From assembly GCF_003075415.1 (NCBI RefSeq), contig NZ_QDAH01000003.1:62001-126000 (forward strand): a stretch of DNA of 64,000 bases. The letters run 5' to 3'. Of this stretch, positions 33,964 through 42,178 are shown in pieces. Every line of letters starts with the position of its first letter. Positions within the stretch are counted from its first letter, which is position 1. Both the position numbers and the translations under genes were made by a program. Origin of the DNA: Microvirga sp. KLBC 81 (GTDB lineage Bacteria; Pseudomonadota; Alphaproteobacteria; Rhizobiales; Beijerinckiaceae). The notes beneath the pieces were generated by a model. The model had not been told where the DNA came from. It did not search any database and was given only the letters and a program-made list of their open reading frames with translations.

Positions 33964-35265
33964 TTACTGCTCCCGGCGCCAGGCAATCCGGCCCTGAGAG
34001 TTCTTCCCGCAACTTCTCCACCCCAATCTCTCCATGATAGAGGTGATGCGACGATTCTCCCTAGTTCCAATACGATGAGGTTCTAATCCAAGCGCCCAGA
34101 TAGCGACGTCTCGAACCGTTGTCTGTCGCTTGTCGTCGAGGTATTTGACAATGTCCTCCTCCCAAACATCCGCTTCAAACCGGCTCTCTTGCTGAGGCTT
34201 GATGTAATCACGCTCAAAAACTTCATCAGGCCACCATGGCACACGTGCTCGGTATAGCTCTACAGCTTCAGCGAAAAGTTGATCCCTATTGCGGGCCAGC
34301 GCTTCGGTATCGATCGTTCCGACCGTCACAGGCCAGAAACGACGACCTCCGGTTTCGTCTTTTAGGTAGACCGATTTATTCGTCGTTCCAATGAACACGC
34401 ACTGACGTGGCTGTATGACCTCTTTGCGCCCATAGCTCGGCCTGTAACGCTCGACAGGTCTGCTAATGAAGGCCTTGAGGGCAGCATTCTCTGCTTTGCT
34501 CATCGCGGACATCTCTGCAATCTCGATGAGCCATTTACCGGCTAGATGCTGTGAGACATCCTTACCAACCGCTATGTCCGGCAGATTATCCGAGAAGTAT
34601 TCTCCGCCAAGGATGCGGCAGGCAGACGATTTGCGAGCACCCTGAGGACCCTCAAGAACCATCATGTAATCGGCTTTACATCCAGGGTCGAAGATGCGTG
34701 CGACCATCGCTACCAAGAACATCCGGCCGATGCCTTCCGCGTAAGGACTTGGCTCAACCCCCAGGTAGTTGCTCAGCCAACTCTTAACCCGCTCACACTT
34801 GTCCCATTTAAGGGAGTTCAGGTAATCACGCACGGGATGGTAGGCGCGCTCCTGTGCCCACATATCGATCGCCTGATGCGTGAGGTCCTTCCCAATCCTG
34901 TAAAGTCCTGCAACTTGAAGCCACTCCTGCAGTATTCCTACGTCCGTGTCTGTGACCGGCCGCGAGGTGAACGCATCAGACTCTTCTAAGGATGGTCGAC
35001 AGGACGGAACAGGGTGGAGGAGCATCGGAGCGCTGAGCATCTCATCGAACGCGACCATTGAAACCAAAGCAGGGTCGTTGCTAAGGGCGACCATAGCATT
35101 GTGGAGGATGGGGAGAGGCTTACCCTCTTTGTTCATTACGCACTTTCCAAGCCACCTAGGTTGGGTCCGCCCGTTATCACTTTTGTCTCCATTTATGCTG
35201 TGTTGAGACTTTTGCTTGTTGTCCCTACGGGGGCTGGCGCAGGTGGTTCCTTGCTTTTCGCTCAT
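33964..35265 (-). CDS. VapE-type phage primase/helicase ATPase
   Basis: A 433-residue protein of the virulence-associated protein E group, an SF3-like replicative ATPase. The Walker A is MVLEGPQGARKSS near residue 205, followed by LIEIAEMSAMSKAENAALKA (Walker B/sensor area), then RQCVFIGTTNKSVYL and GGRRFWPVTVG. These are the classic VapE signs. The N-terminal primase domain found in longer versions is missing, so it may unwind rather than prime. AAGGGGG precedes the ATG. It follows the AlpA gene by 10 bases, an order common in phage satellites. Confidence 0.9.
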   Translation of the reverse strand: MSEKQGTTCASPRRDNKQKSQHSINGDKSDNGRTQPRWLGKCVMNKEGKPLPILHNAMVALSNDPALVSMVAFDEMLSAPMLLHPVPSCRPSLEESDAFTSRPVTDTDVGILQEWLQVAGLYRIGKDLTHQAIDMWAQERAYHPVRDYLNSLKWDKCERVKSWLSNYLGVEPSPYAEGIGRMFLVAMVARIFDPGCKADYMMVLEGPQGARKSSACRILGGEYFSDNLPDIAVGKDVSQHLAGKWLIEIAEMSAMSKAENAALKAFISRPVERYRPSYGRKEVIQPRQCVFIGTTNKSVYLKDETGGRRFWPVTVGTIDTEALARNRDQLFAEAVELYRARVPWWPDEVFERDYIKPQQESRFEADVWEEDIVKYLDDKRQTTVRDVAIWALGLEPHRIGTRENRRITSIMERLGWRSCGKNSQGRIAWRREQ

Positions 35266-35275
35266 GGGAACCCCC

Positions 35276-35497
35276 TTAATTTGCTGACGTCTTGCCCTGA
35301 AGCGGGGTACGTGAGGCCGTGCTCGCTTGCATACGTTCAGCCTCGAACGTCTCGATATCGTCCAGACGATAGACCACCCGCTTGCCTACCTTTAGGAAGC
35401 GCGGGCCTTCACCTGTCCAACGCCAGCGCTCTAGAGTGCGAGGGCTCATGCTCCAGCGGCGGGCGAGATCCAGTTGGTTCAGATGCTTCGTCATCAT
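35276..35497 (-). CDS. AlpA-like helix-turn-helix DNA-binding protein
   Basis: A 73-residue MerR-like/AlpA winged-helix protein: LNQLDLARRWSMSPRTLERW, GPRFLKVGKRVVYRLDDIE. Proteins like this act as excisionase or activator in prophages and satellites. GGAAAGG lies before two adjacent ATGs (35497 and 35494). First gene of the AlpA-VapE unit; the 190 bases to the divergent gene at 35685 should hold promoters for both. Confidence 0.88.
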   Translation of the reverse strand: MMTKHLNQLDLARRWSMSPRTLERWRWTGEGPRFLKVGKRVVYRLDDIETFEAERMQASTASRTPLQGKTSAN

Positions 35498-35684
35498 CGC
35501 CTTTCCTTTCGTTTCAGTCCGAAGTGATGCGATGCTGCCGCTCTCGGAACCGATGGGCAAAACTGGCAAACTGGCCGCCAGATTAATTCGGCCAGTTTCT
35601 TATCCCATTATTTCGGAGGCGTGACTCTCGTCGGTAGATCATCGTATTAGAGCGTAAGCTCAGGTATCTTAGCGAGGAGGGATC

Positions 35685-36422
35685 TTGGGACACTCAAGAG
35701 GCTCAAAGAGAGCTAACAGGCCATCAAAGTTCGGCGGTCTACTTGGAGGCCAGGATGATCCGCGGCCGGTCTGGAAAAGGGTTGATCCTAAGAAGGGTCT
35801 GACGCTTCATCAGGCGATGCTCTTTTACGCCCAGCGAGACATGGCTGATCTCGCCTACACATTGGAGCTCGCAGGGTATGATGGAGATCCTCCGGCACCG
35901 ATTGATGAAGAGGGGTGGCCCGCTCCCGAGGAGGAGCTGGCAGATTTTAGAATCAATTCCCGCCGGCTGAGGGACACACGCGGTGATCTACAGCGGCACC
36001 TCCTGGAGGATCTGCAGTCCGGCAAATTGCGAGCTTCGGGTTTCACTGTTACAGGGAATATCGATGCTGGTGCACTTTCCATAGCGCCAGAACTCTGGCG
36101 GACGCTTCAGGCTGACTTCGCCAAATCAGAAGCGACTGGGCCAGGTGGCTTGGTTATTTTCGGGATTCGCGTCTTCCAAAGTGGCGCCGAGCAGGAGGAC
36201 CCAACGGCACCTCGAGCTTTTTCTCGGGCAAGGGCTAAGCAATGGTACAAAGACTGGATCACGCGATGCGAACAGAGCGGCGACACTCCCAGCCGAGACA
36301 AGGATTGGGAGGCTGCCAAGAAAGAAGTAGGGGAGATAACACGCGAGGAAGTGCGGGCTCTCAGGCGCGAATTAGCTCCTCCTCATTGGACAAGCTTTGG
36401 TCGCCGAAAGAAAGCACTTTGA
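35685..36422 (+). CDS. Unknown island protein
   Basis: A 245-residue charged protein starting at TTG with a strong GGAGGGATC just upstream (GHSRGSKRANRPSKFGG follows). A middle segment (LHQAMLFYAQRDMADLAYTL) and a helical C-terminus (EEVRALRRELAPPHW) are visible. No catalytic motif or family known. It is divergent from the AlpA-VapE operon and sits before the recombinase module. Confidence 0.6.
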   Translation: MGHSRGSKRANRPSKFGGLLGGQDDPRPVWKRVDPKKGLTLHQAMLFYAQRDMADLAYTLELAGYDGDPPAPIDEEGWPAPEEELADFRINSRRLRDTRGDLQRHLLEDLQSGKLRASGFTVTGNIDAGALSIAPELWRTLQADFAKSEATGPGGLVIFGIRVFQSGAEQEDPTAPRAFSRARAKQWYKDWITRCEQSGDTPSRDKDWEAAKKEVGEITREEVRALRRELAPPHWTSFGRRKKAL

Positions 36423-36575
36423 GAGCGGGTTAGCATCAAAAGGGACAGCTGCGGGTGTTGTCCCAACGCGCCAATTGCGCATTATTACGATGATCTGCTT
36501 TTTTAGCCGCCCTGTTGCGGTAATAGATTGTTTTTGCTGTTCAATTTGGTTGGGCGAGATCACCATGGACAGGTG

Positions 36576-36776
36576 ATGAATGCTCTCCAACCTAACCTTA
36601 TGACCTCAGATGAGCGCCTGTCCGAGCTCTCGGATTTACTCACCCTGGGGCTTATCCGCCTCCAGAAGCGCTCTTCCAGTGCATTACCTGCCGATACCAG
36701 AGAAAGTTCGCTCGACTTCTCGCCCAACCAGAGCGGTGCTGGGTCTGTCCGCAACTCACGCCGGAGACAGGCATGA
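36576..36776 (+). CDS. Small protein preceding the DUF2924-recombinase module
   Basis: A 66-residue protein, MNALQPNLMTSDERLSELSD followed by LLTLGLIRLQKRSSSALP. Short proteins of this shape (MTxxERLSEIxxxLAxGLIRL) stand directly before DUF2924 and serine recombinase genes in many alphaproteobacterial islands. Its end overlaps the DUF2924 start (ATGA), so it is translationally coupled. Role unknown. Confidence 0.75.
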   Translation: MNALQPNLMTSDERLSELSDLLTLGLIRLQKRSSSALPADTRESSLDFSPNQSGAGSVRNSRRRQA

Positions 36777-37216
36777 CAGACCCCATTCTGACCCAGGTGG
36801 CCGCGCTTAAAGCAACACCAACACCTGACCTCAAGCGGCGTTGGCGTGAGCTATTCGCTAGTGAGCCGCCGCTCTACAACCGCCGCTTCCTCGAGAGCCG
36901 GTTGGCCTATCGGATCCAGGAACTCGCCTATGGCGGTCTCAAATCGGAGGCGCTGAAGCGCATCGAGGCATTGGGAGAGAAGCTGGATGACGGCAATCCC
37001 ATCACCCGCCGAACCCGAGTGGATGACAAGCCCATTACAGGGACACGCCTGATCCGGGAGTGGCAGGGGATTGAGCACTGCGTTACTGCCCTCGATGATG
37101 GTTACGAGTATCGGGGCCGGCCTTACAAAAGCCTGTCGGCCATTGCCCGAGCGATTACCGGCACCCGCTGGAACGGCTGGATCTTCTTCGGTCTCAAAAA
37201 CCAGAGGAGCTGCTGA
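36773..37216 (+). CDS. DUF2924 family protein
   Basis: A 147-residue DUF2924 protein: LKRRWRELFASEPPLYNRRF, ESRLAYRIQELAYGGL, then GTRLIREWQGIEHCVTALDD and KSLSAIARAITGTRWNGWIF. The family is tied to mobile elements with large serine recombinases and its C-terminal part (GYEYRGRPYKSLSAIA) resembles a DNA-binding insert. It overlaps neighbours at both ends by 1-4 bases. A recombination accessory role is inference. Confidence 0.9.
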   Translation: MTDPILTQVAALKATPTPDLKRRWRELFASEPPLYNRRFLESRLAYRIQELAYGGLKSEALKRIEALGEKLDDGNPITRRTRVDDKPITGTRLIREWQGIEHCVTALDDGYEYRGRPYKSLSAIARAITGTRWNGWIFFGLKNQRSC

Positions 37217-38532
37217 TGATCAAGCCGGTTGTGCGCAAGGTCCGCTGTGCGGTCTATACCCGCAAGTCCTCCGAGGAGGGGCTAGAGCAGGAGTTCAACT
37301 CACTCGATGCTCAGCGCGAGGCCTGTGAGGCCTTCATCCAGAGCCAGAGGTCAGAAGGTTGGGTGTTGGTCCCAGATCGTTACGATGATGGTGGAGTATC
37401 AGGTGGCACGCTGGACCGGCCAGCCCTCAAACGCCTGCTGAGCGATATCGAGCGTGGGCTCGTCGATGTGGTGGTGGTCTACAAGATCGATCGCCTATCT
37501 CGCGCGCTGATGGACTTCTCCAAGCTGGTCGAGGTGTTCGATCAGCACGACGTGACCTTCGTCTCGGTCACGCAGGCCTTCAACACCACCACCAGCATGG
37601 GCCGGCTCACCCTCAACATCCTGCTCTCGTTTGCGCAGTTCGAGCGGGAGGTGATCGGTGAACGCATCCGGGACAAATTTGCCGCCTCGCGCCGCAAGGG
37701 TCTGTGGATGGGCGGCTGGGCGCCACTCGGCTATGACGTTCAGAACCGCAAGCTCATCGTGAACCAGGCCGAGGCCGCAACCGTGCGGATGATCTTCGAG
37801 CGGTTTGTCCGAACGGGCTCCGCCACTATCCTAGCACAGGCTCTGATCAGAGAAGGGATCACCAACAAACGCGGTAAGCCGATCGACAAAGGAGTTCTCT
37901 ACAAGCTCTTGAACAACAGGGTCTATCTGGGCGAGGCGGTGCATAAGGGCACCGCCTATCCGGGCGAGCACGAGGCAATCATCCCGCAGGCTCTCTGGGA
38001 TAAGGTGCACACCATTCTTCAGGAGAGCCCGAGAACACGCGCCAGCCGAACACGGGCTCAAACGCCAGCGCTCTTGAAGGGGCTGATCTTCGGCCCCACA
38101 GGAGTCGCTATGACCCCGAGCCATACAAGACGGCGTGGACGGCTCTACCGCTACTACGTCTCCCAGGATGTGCTGAGGAGAGGAGCGGGTGCTTGTCCGG
38201 TTGGGCGGGTGCCAGCCGGTGAGATCGAGCGAGCGGTGGTTGATCAGATCCGGGTTCTCCTGCGGGCCCCAGAGATCATTGTGTGCACCTGGAAGGCTGC
38301 GCGAGAGGCCCAAGGCGACGTTACAGAGCATGAGGTTAGAGAGGCGCTAAACGCCTTTGATCCTATGTGGGAAGAACTCTTTCCAGCCGAGCAGGCGCGG
38401 ATCGTCCAGCTTTTGGTGGAGCGGGTGGATGTCCAGTCTGAGGGTGTCAGTCTCAGTCTCAGAACAGAGGGGCTGGCGAGCCTGGTGGCGGATCTGAAGG
38501 CGGCTCAGCCGAAGGAGAGGAGAGCCGCATGA
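37216..38532 (+). CDS. Large serine recombinase (integrase)
   Basis: A 438-residue site-specific recombinase. Residues 8-150 are the resolvase domain with catalytic Ser in VYTRKSSEEG (about residue 18), LDAQREACEAFI, YDDGGVSGGTLDRPAL, VVYKIDRLSRALMDF and LSFAQFEREVIGERI. Residues 165-270 are the recombinase domain (GGWAPLGYDV, ALIREGITNKRGK, LNNRVYLGEAVHKG). A short zinc-ribbon-like/coiled-coil tail follows. All catalytic positions look intact, so the island may still move. It is coupled to the genes before and after it by overlaps. Confidence 0.93.
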   Translation: MIKPVVRKVRCAVYTRKSSEEGLEQEFNSLDAQREACEAFIQSQRSEGWVLVPDRYDDGGVSGGTLDRPALKRLLSDIERGLVDVVVVYKIDRLSRALMDFSKLVEVFDQHDVTFVSVTQAFNTTTSMGRLTLNILLSFAQFEREVIGERIRDKFAASRRKGLWMGGWAPLGYDVQNRKLIVNQAEAATVRMIFERFVRTGSATILAQALIREGITNKRGKPIDKGVLYKLLNNRVYLGEAVHKGTAYPGEHEAIIPQALWDKVHTILQESPRTRASRTRAQTPALLKGLIFGPTGVAMTPSHTRRRGRLYRYYVSQDVLRRGAGACPVGRVPAGEIERAVVDQIRVLLRAPEIIVCTWKAAREAQGDVTEHEVREALNAFDPMWEELFPAEQARIVQLLVERVDVQSEGVSLSLRTEGLASLVADLKAAQPKERRAA

Positions 38533-38939
38533 GAGAGCAGGCCAGCGTCAGCCTGGATGGCAGCAGGCTTCAGGTTCACCTGCCACTTAGGTTCCGGAGG
38601 AGGGGAGGGCGCAAGCTCGTTGTCGCGCCACCGGGCGAGGGCGCTTGGATAGCTCCGCGAGCGCGCATCGACAACAGCATGGTCAAAGCGCTGGCACGGG
38701 CTTTCCGCTGGCGCCGGATGCTCGAGAGCGGCGCCTACAGTACCATCGAGGAACTCGCTCGCGCTGAGAGGATCAACCCGTCCTACGTCTGCCGAATTTT
38801 GCGTTTGACGCTGCTCGCACCTGACATCGTTGAGGCGATCCTGGATGGCCGACAGCCGGAGGAGTTGCAGCTGGAGCGGCTGCTAAGACCATTCCCTGTG
38901 GATTGGCCAGCTCAAAGAGACCTTCTGTTGGCGGTATAA
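38529..38939 (+). CDS. Recombinase-associated helix-turn-helix protein
   Basis: A 136-residue protein with an N-terminal basic beta part (VHLPLRFRRRGGRKLVVAPP) and a C-terminal helix-turn-helix (YSTIEELARAERINPSYVCR). Genes like it follow the large serine recombinase in many alphaproteobacterial islands. ATGA overlap with the recombinase stop indicates coupling. It may act as a directionality or regulatory factor (inference). Confidence 0.75.
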   Translation: MREQASVSLDGSRLQVHLPLRFRRRGGRKLVVAPPGEGAWIAPRARIDNSMVKALARAFRWRRMLESGAYSTIEELARAERINPSYVCRILRLTLLAPDIVEAILDGRQPEELQLERLLRPFPVDWPAQRDLLLAV

Positions 38940-39041
38940 AGAGCGGCAGAGTTAGCTGCCACTTGAAGCTTAACCTTACCTATGCCCAGAATAGTGCGGG
39001 AATAGCATAGATCGGCGGTTTCGGGGGGCAGGTGAGCAACG

Positions 39042-39827
39042 ATGTATACGCGTGTCGGCGGCATTGCACTTGGTGCTATGAGCCTTATAGGTTGTGCTCA
39101 CCAAGCAGTTCCGGCGCATACAGATCAGCTAGTTGAAGTGCCGGTTGTGATTGGCGCATTGAAGTGCGCCTTCGCCCAGGCTTTGGTCCGAGAAGCCGAG
39201 CCCGGCCAAATCCAGCGGCTGCATGGAAGAGTGGCATCGGGTGTTTTAACCCTGAAGATAGTACACGATACAAGGGCAGGGGCTGAGGTGGCGGGGAAGC
39301 CAGCTGGTCCCTTTCTCCTCTCGTTCCAAGGAACCAGCGGGAGCATCCTACCGTCCCTTTCGGGATCTGTAACCCGCACAGATACGGTTTCGACCGACAT
39401 TTATTTCCGGTACTTGCTAGACGGGCGAGATACCCGCGCATGTGAGATTATCCCTGAGGCTCAGCGGGCAAAGTACGGCTTCTCGTCATGGCTCGCGCAA
39501 CTTGTATCAGGTCTCGACGTGCATGCTGGGGTCACGCCTCTGGGGCAGGTTGACAAGATCAGCTATAGCTCTGACTTCGCCGTAGTAAACGCCGGCAAAG
39601 CGGGGCTTGATTTTGATGTTGTCTTTCTTTCGGCGAGTGCATCCGCTGCATGGACGCGGAACGACGTGCAATCAATCAAATTCACAATTGCCCCAAAGAG
39701 CAAAGAGAATCCTCCTCCGGTCGTTGGCGGCGCAGGCGGAGTTGGGCCGGCATTCGTTCCGCGCGCTCGATTGCCTGATCCACCGCCAAATGTAGGCCCG
39801 CTGCATCGAAGCCCAGATGAGGAATGA
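39042..39827 (+). CDS. Lipoprotein of unknown function
   Basis: A 261-residue lipoprotein with a short signal and lipobox LIGC (residue 18). The mature chain is beta-rich with phrases such as VPVVIGALKCAFAQAL, ILPSLSGSVTRTD and VVNAGKAGLDFDVVF and a Pro-rich tail. Strand-rich N-terminal phrases resemble those of trypsin-like or secretin-associated lipoproteins, but no family can be named. It follows the recombinase module and precedes the DUF2075 gene. AGGT is seen near the ATG. Confidence 0.6.
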   Translation: MYTRVGGIALGAMSLIGCAHQAVPAHTDQLVEVPVVIGALKCAFAQALVREAEPGQIQRLHGRVASGVLTLKIVHDTRAGAEVAGKPAGPFLLSFQGTSGSILPSLSGSVTRTDTVSTDIYFRYLLDGRDTRACEIIPEAQRAKYGFSSWLAQLVSGLDVHAGVTPLGQVDKISYSSDFAVVNAGKAGLDFDVVFLSASASAAWTRNDVQSIKFTIAPKSKENPPPVVGGAGGVGPAFVPRARLPDPPPNVGPLHRSPDEE

Positions 39828-39874
39828 TGCCCACATCATGCTCATGTTTGAAGCCTAAGCTCCGAGTACTCTGA

Positions 39875-41911
39875 ATGGCAGTGATGCGGTCTTATTACGA
39901 TGCGTCTGCGAGCATATTTGCTGTTTCTGACCCACTTGCCATTCTTGGAGCCCTCTCGGCCCAACTTCCCTTCGCCGTGGAAGCGAGCCAGCGCGAAGCG
40001 TGGACTTACCAGATTCGGCATCTACAGCAGATCGCGCCTGCCATACCAGATGCCCATATCTTCCTAGAGTTCAGGATCCCACGTATGGGGAGACGTGCAG
40101 ACGTTGTCCTCCTTCACCAGGGCATCATCTTTGTCATCGAGTACAAGGTCGGTGAGACTTCCTTTTCAAGCCATGCCATCGACCAGACCCTGGGCTATGC
40201 GCTTGATCTCAAGAACTTTCACGAGACGAGTCACAGTCGGCGCATTACTCCAATCCTTGTTGCGACTGAGGGATCTCATGCCCAGCCTGTCGCTCCTCTC
40301 TCCCAGGATGACGTCTCAGCACCCGTCCTGACCAATAGCAGCCACCTTGTCGAGGTCATCACGAGCTTCGGAAAGCGTTTTGCCGACACCCCTGTCGATG
40401 CAACGAGTTGGGCATCCGGCCGCTATAAGCCGACGCCCACAATCGTGGAGGCTGCTCAAGCTCTGTATCGAGGGCACGATGTTCAGGAAATCTCACGCAG
40501 CGAAGCTGGAGCTGAAAACCTATCTGCGACCGCAGCTTATATCAGCCAGGTCATCGACCGCTCGAAGGCGGAGCATAAAAAGTCGATCTGTTTCGTGACC
40601 GGCGTTCCAGGATCCGGCAAAACTCTTGCGGGCCTCAACATCGCAAATGAACGAATGAAGGCTCATGAGGATGAGCATGCGGTGTTTTTATCCGGGAACG
40701 GTCCGCTCGTGGATGTCCTCAGAGAAGCTCTGACGGATGATGCCCTGCGGCAAGCCCGAGAGAAGGGGCTACCGCGACCGTCTCGAGCATCTGAATACCA
40801 GAGAGCCTGCGCCTTTATTCAGAACATTCACCACTTCCGCGACGACAATCTCCAGACTGCTCGGCCTCCAATCGAAAAAGTGGTCGTCTTTGACGAGGCC
40901 CAGCGGGCTTGGAATATGGAACAGACCAGCCAGTTCATGCGTCAGAAGCGTGGACAGGTCGGATTTTCGATGTCTGAACCCGAGTTTTTGCTCTCAGTCA
41001 TGGATAGACATCCCGATTGGTGCACGGTCGTGTGTCTTGTTGGAGGAGGGCAGGAGATCAACACAGGAGAGGCTGGCATTAAAGAATGGCTCTCTGCGCT
41101 TACAAGCAAGTTCCAAGGCTGGGACGTTCATATCTCCGACCAAGTACTTGGACGGCAATATCTCGCAGAAGAGGAGGATCAAGCTCTCCTTAAGCAGCTT
41201 CCGCTTCATACAACATCCCATCTTCATTTGGCTGTTTCCGTGCGCTCGTTTCGAGCTGAGCACGTCTCGAATTTCGTCGGAGCGCTAATCGATGGCGATG
41301 TTTCGCGGGCACGGGAAATTGCAACGACCCTCACCGATTATCCAATCTATGTGACCCGAAATCTCGACCGAGCGCGTGCCTGGTTGCGCAGTCGCCGACG
41401 TGGAATGGAGCGCGCAGGCTTGCTCGCGTCCTCGAACGCTCTCCGCCTCAAGCCTGAAGGGATCTATGTCAAAGCGAAGATTGATCCTCCTCTCTGGTTT
41501 CTAGCACCACGCGGTGATGTACGATCATCAGATGCATTGGAGGATGTAGCCACAGAGTTTGACGTTCAGGGCCTCGAGCTTGATTGGACCTGTGTGTGTT
41601 GGGATGCGAATTTCCGTTGGGTCGAGCATAAATGGGAGGCTGCAAGCTTCAAGGGCACAAAGTGGCAGAGGGTGGGAGATCCAAGCCGAAAAGCCTACCT
41701 GGCTAATGCATATCGGGTTCTTTTGACCCGGGCGCGGCAGGGGATGGTCATCTTCGTGCCTCTAGGCGACCAGACCGATCCGACCCGGCCTCTTTCCTTT
41801 TATGACGACATATATGAGGTTCTGCTCAAGGCCGGCATTCGGGATCTTTCGGATTTTGCGATCGGTCCGGCAAGACAGCGAATGTTCGGCACGAAAGATG
41901 CTAATTCATAG
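39875..41911 (+). CDS. DUF2075 ATPase/helicase with N-terminal nuclease-like domain
   Basis: A 678-residue protein. Residues 60-100 (EFRIPRMGRRADVVLL and IIFVIEYKVGE) look like a PD-(D/E)XK core with E-Y-K. From 235 onward is the DUF2075 helicase-type ATPase: Walker A VTGVPGSGKTLAGL (about 242), Walker B VVVFDEAQRAWN, the final motif AYRVLLTRARQGMVIFVP. DUF2075 proteins occur in defence and DNA-repair contexts and presumably couple ATP hydrolysis with nucleic-acid movement or cleavage. It is followed after 267 bases by McrB. Confidence 0.88.
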   Translation: MAVMRSYYDASASIFAVSDPLAILGALSAQLPFAVEASQREAWTYQIRHLQQIAPAIPDAHIFLEFRIPRMGRRADVVLLHQGIIFVIEYKVGETSFSSHAIDQTLGYALDLKNFHETSHSRRITPILVATEGSHAQPVAPLSQDDVSAPVLTNSSHLVEVITSFGKRFADTPVDATSWASGRYKPTPTIVEAAQALYRGHDVQEISRSEAGAENLSATAAYISQVIDRSKAEHKKSICFVTGVPGSGKTLAGLNIANERMKAHEDEHAVFLSGNGPLVDVLREALTDDALRQAREKGLPRPSRASEYQRACAFIQNIHHFRDDNLQTARPPIEKVVVFDEAQRAWNMEQTSQFMRQKRGQVGFSMSEPEFLLSVMDRHPDWCTVVCLVGGGQEINTGEAGIKEWLSALTSKFQGWDVHISDQVLGRQYLAEEEDQALLKQLPLHTTSHLHLAVSVRSFRAEHVSNFVGALIDGDVSRAREIATTLTDYPIYVTRNLDRARAWLRSRRRGMERAGLLASSNALRLKPEGIYVKAKIDPPLWFLAPRGDVRSSDALEDVATEFDVQGLELDWTCVCWDANFRWVEHKWEAASFKGTKWQRVGDPSRKAYLANAYRVLLTRARQGMVIFVPLGDQTDPTRPLSFYDDIYEVLLKAGIRDLSDFAIGPARQRMFGTKDANS

Positions 41912-42178
41912 GCCGTTTTGGCGCGATCCTTAGATAGTCGATCGCGTTAAGGGCATCATAATTGTGCTCTGCTGAGTTCGGTTTGCGTCAAAGAGTGCTG
42001 GTGCTCAATGTATTTCCGTTCGCAGCGATAGTGAGGTACGACGCACCCTGCACGGACAACTGTGCATTATTGCCTATGCTCGACAGCAAGGGCATTGCGC
42101 AAGAACACAGAATGCTACTCAATTGATACCAAAGTTGGGCAGCGCAGGATGGCGACTGCCCTTGCCGGGGGTTATTGA

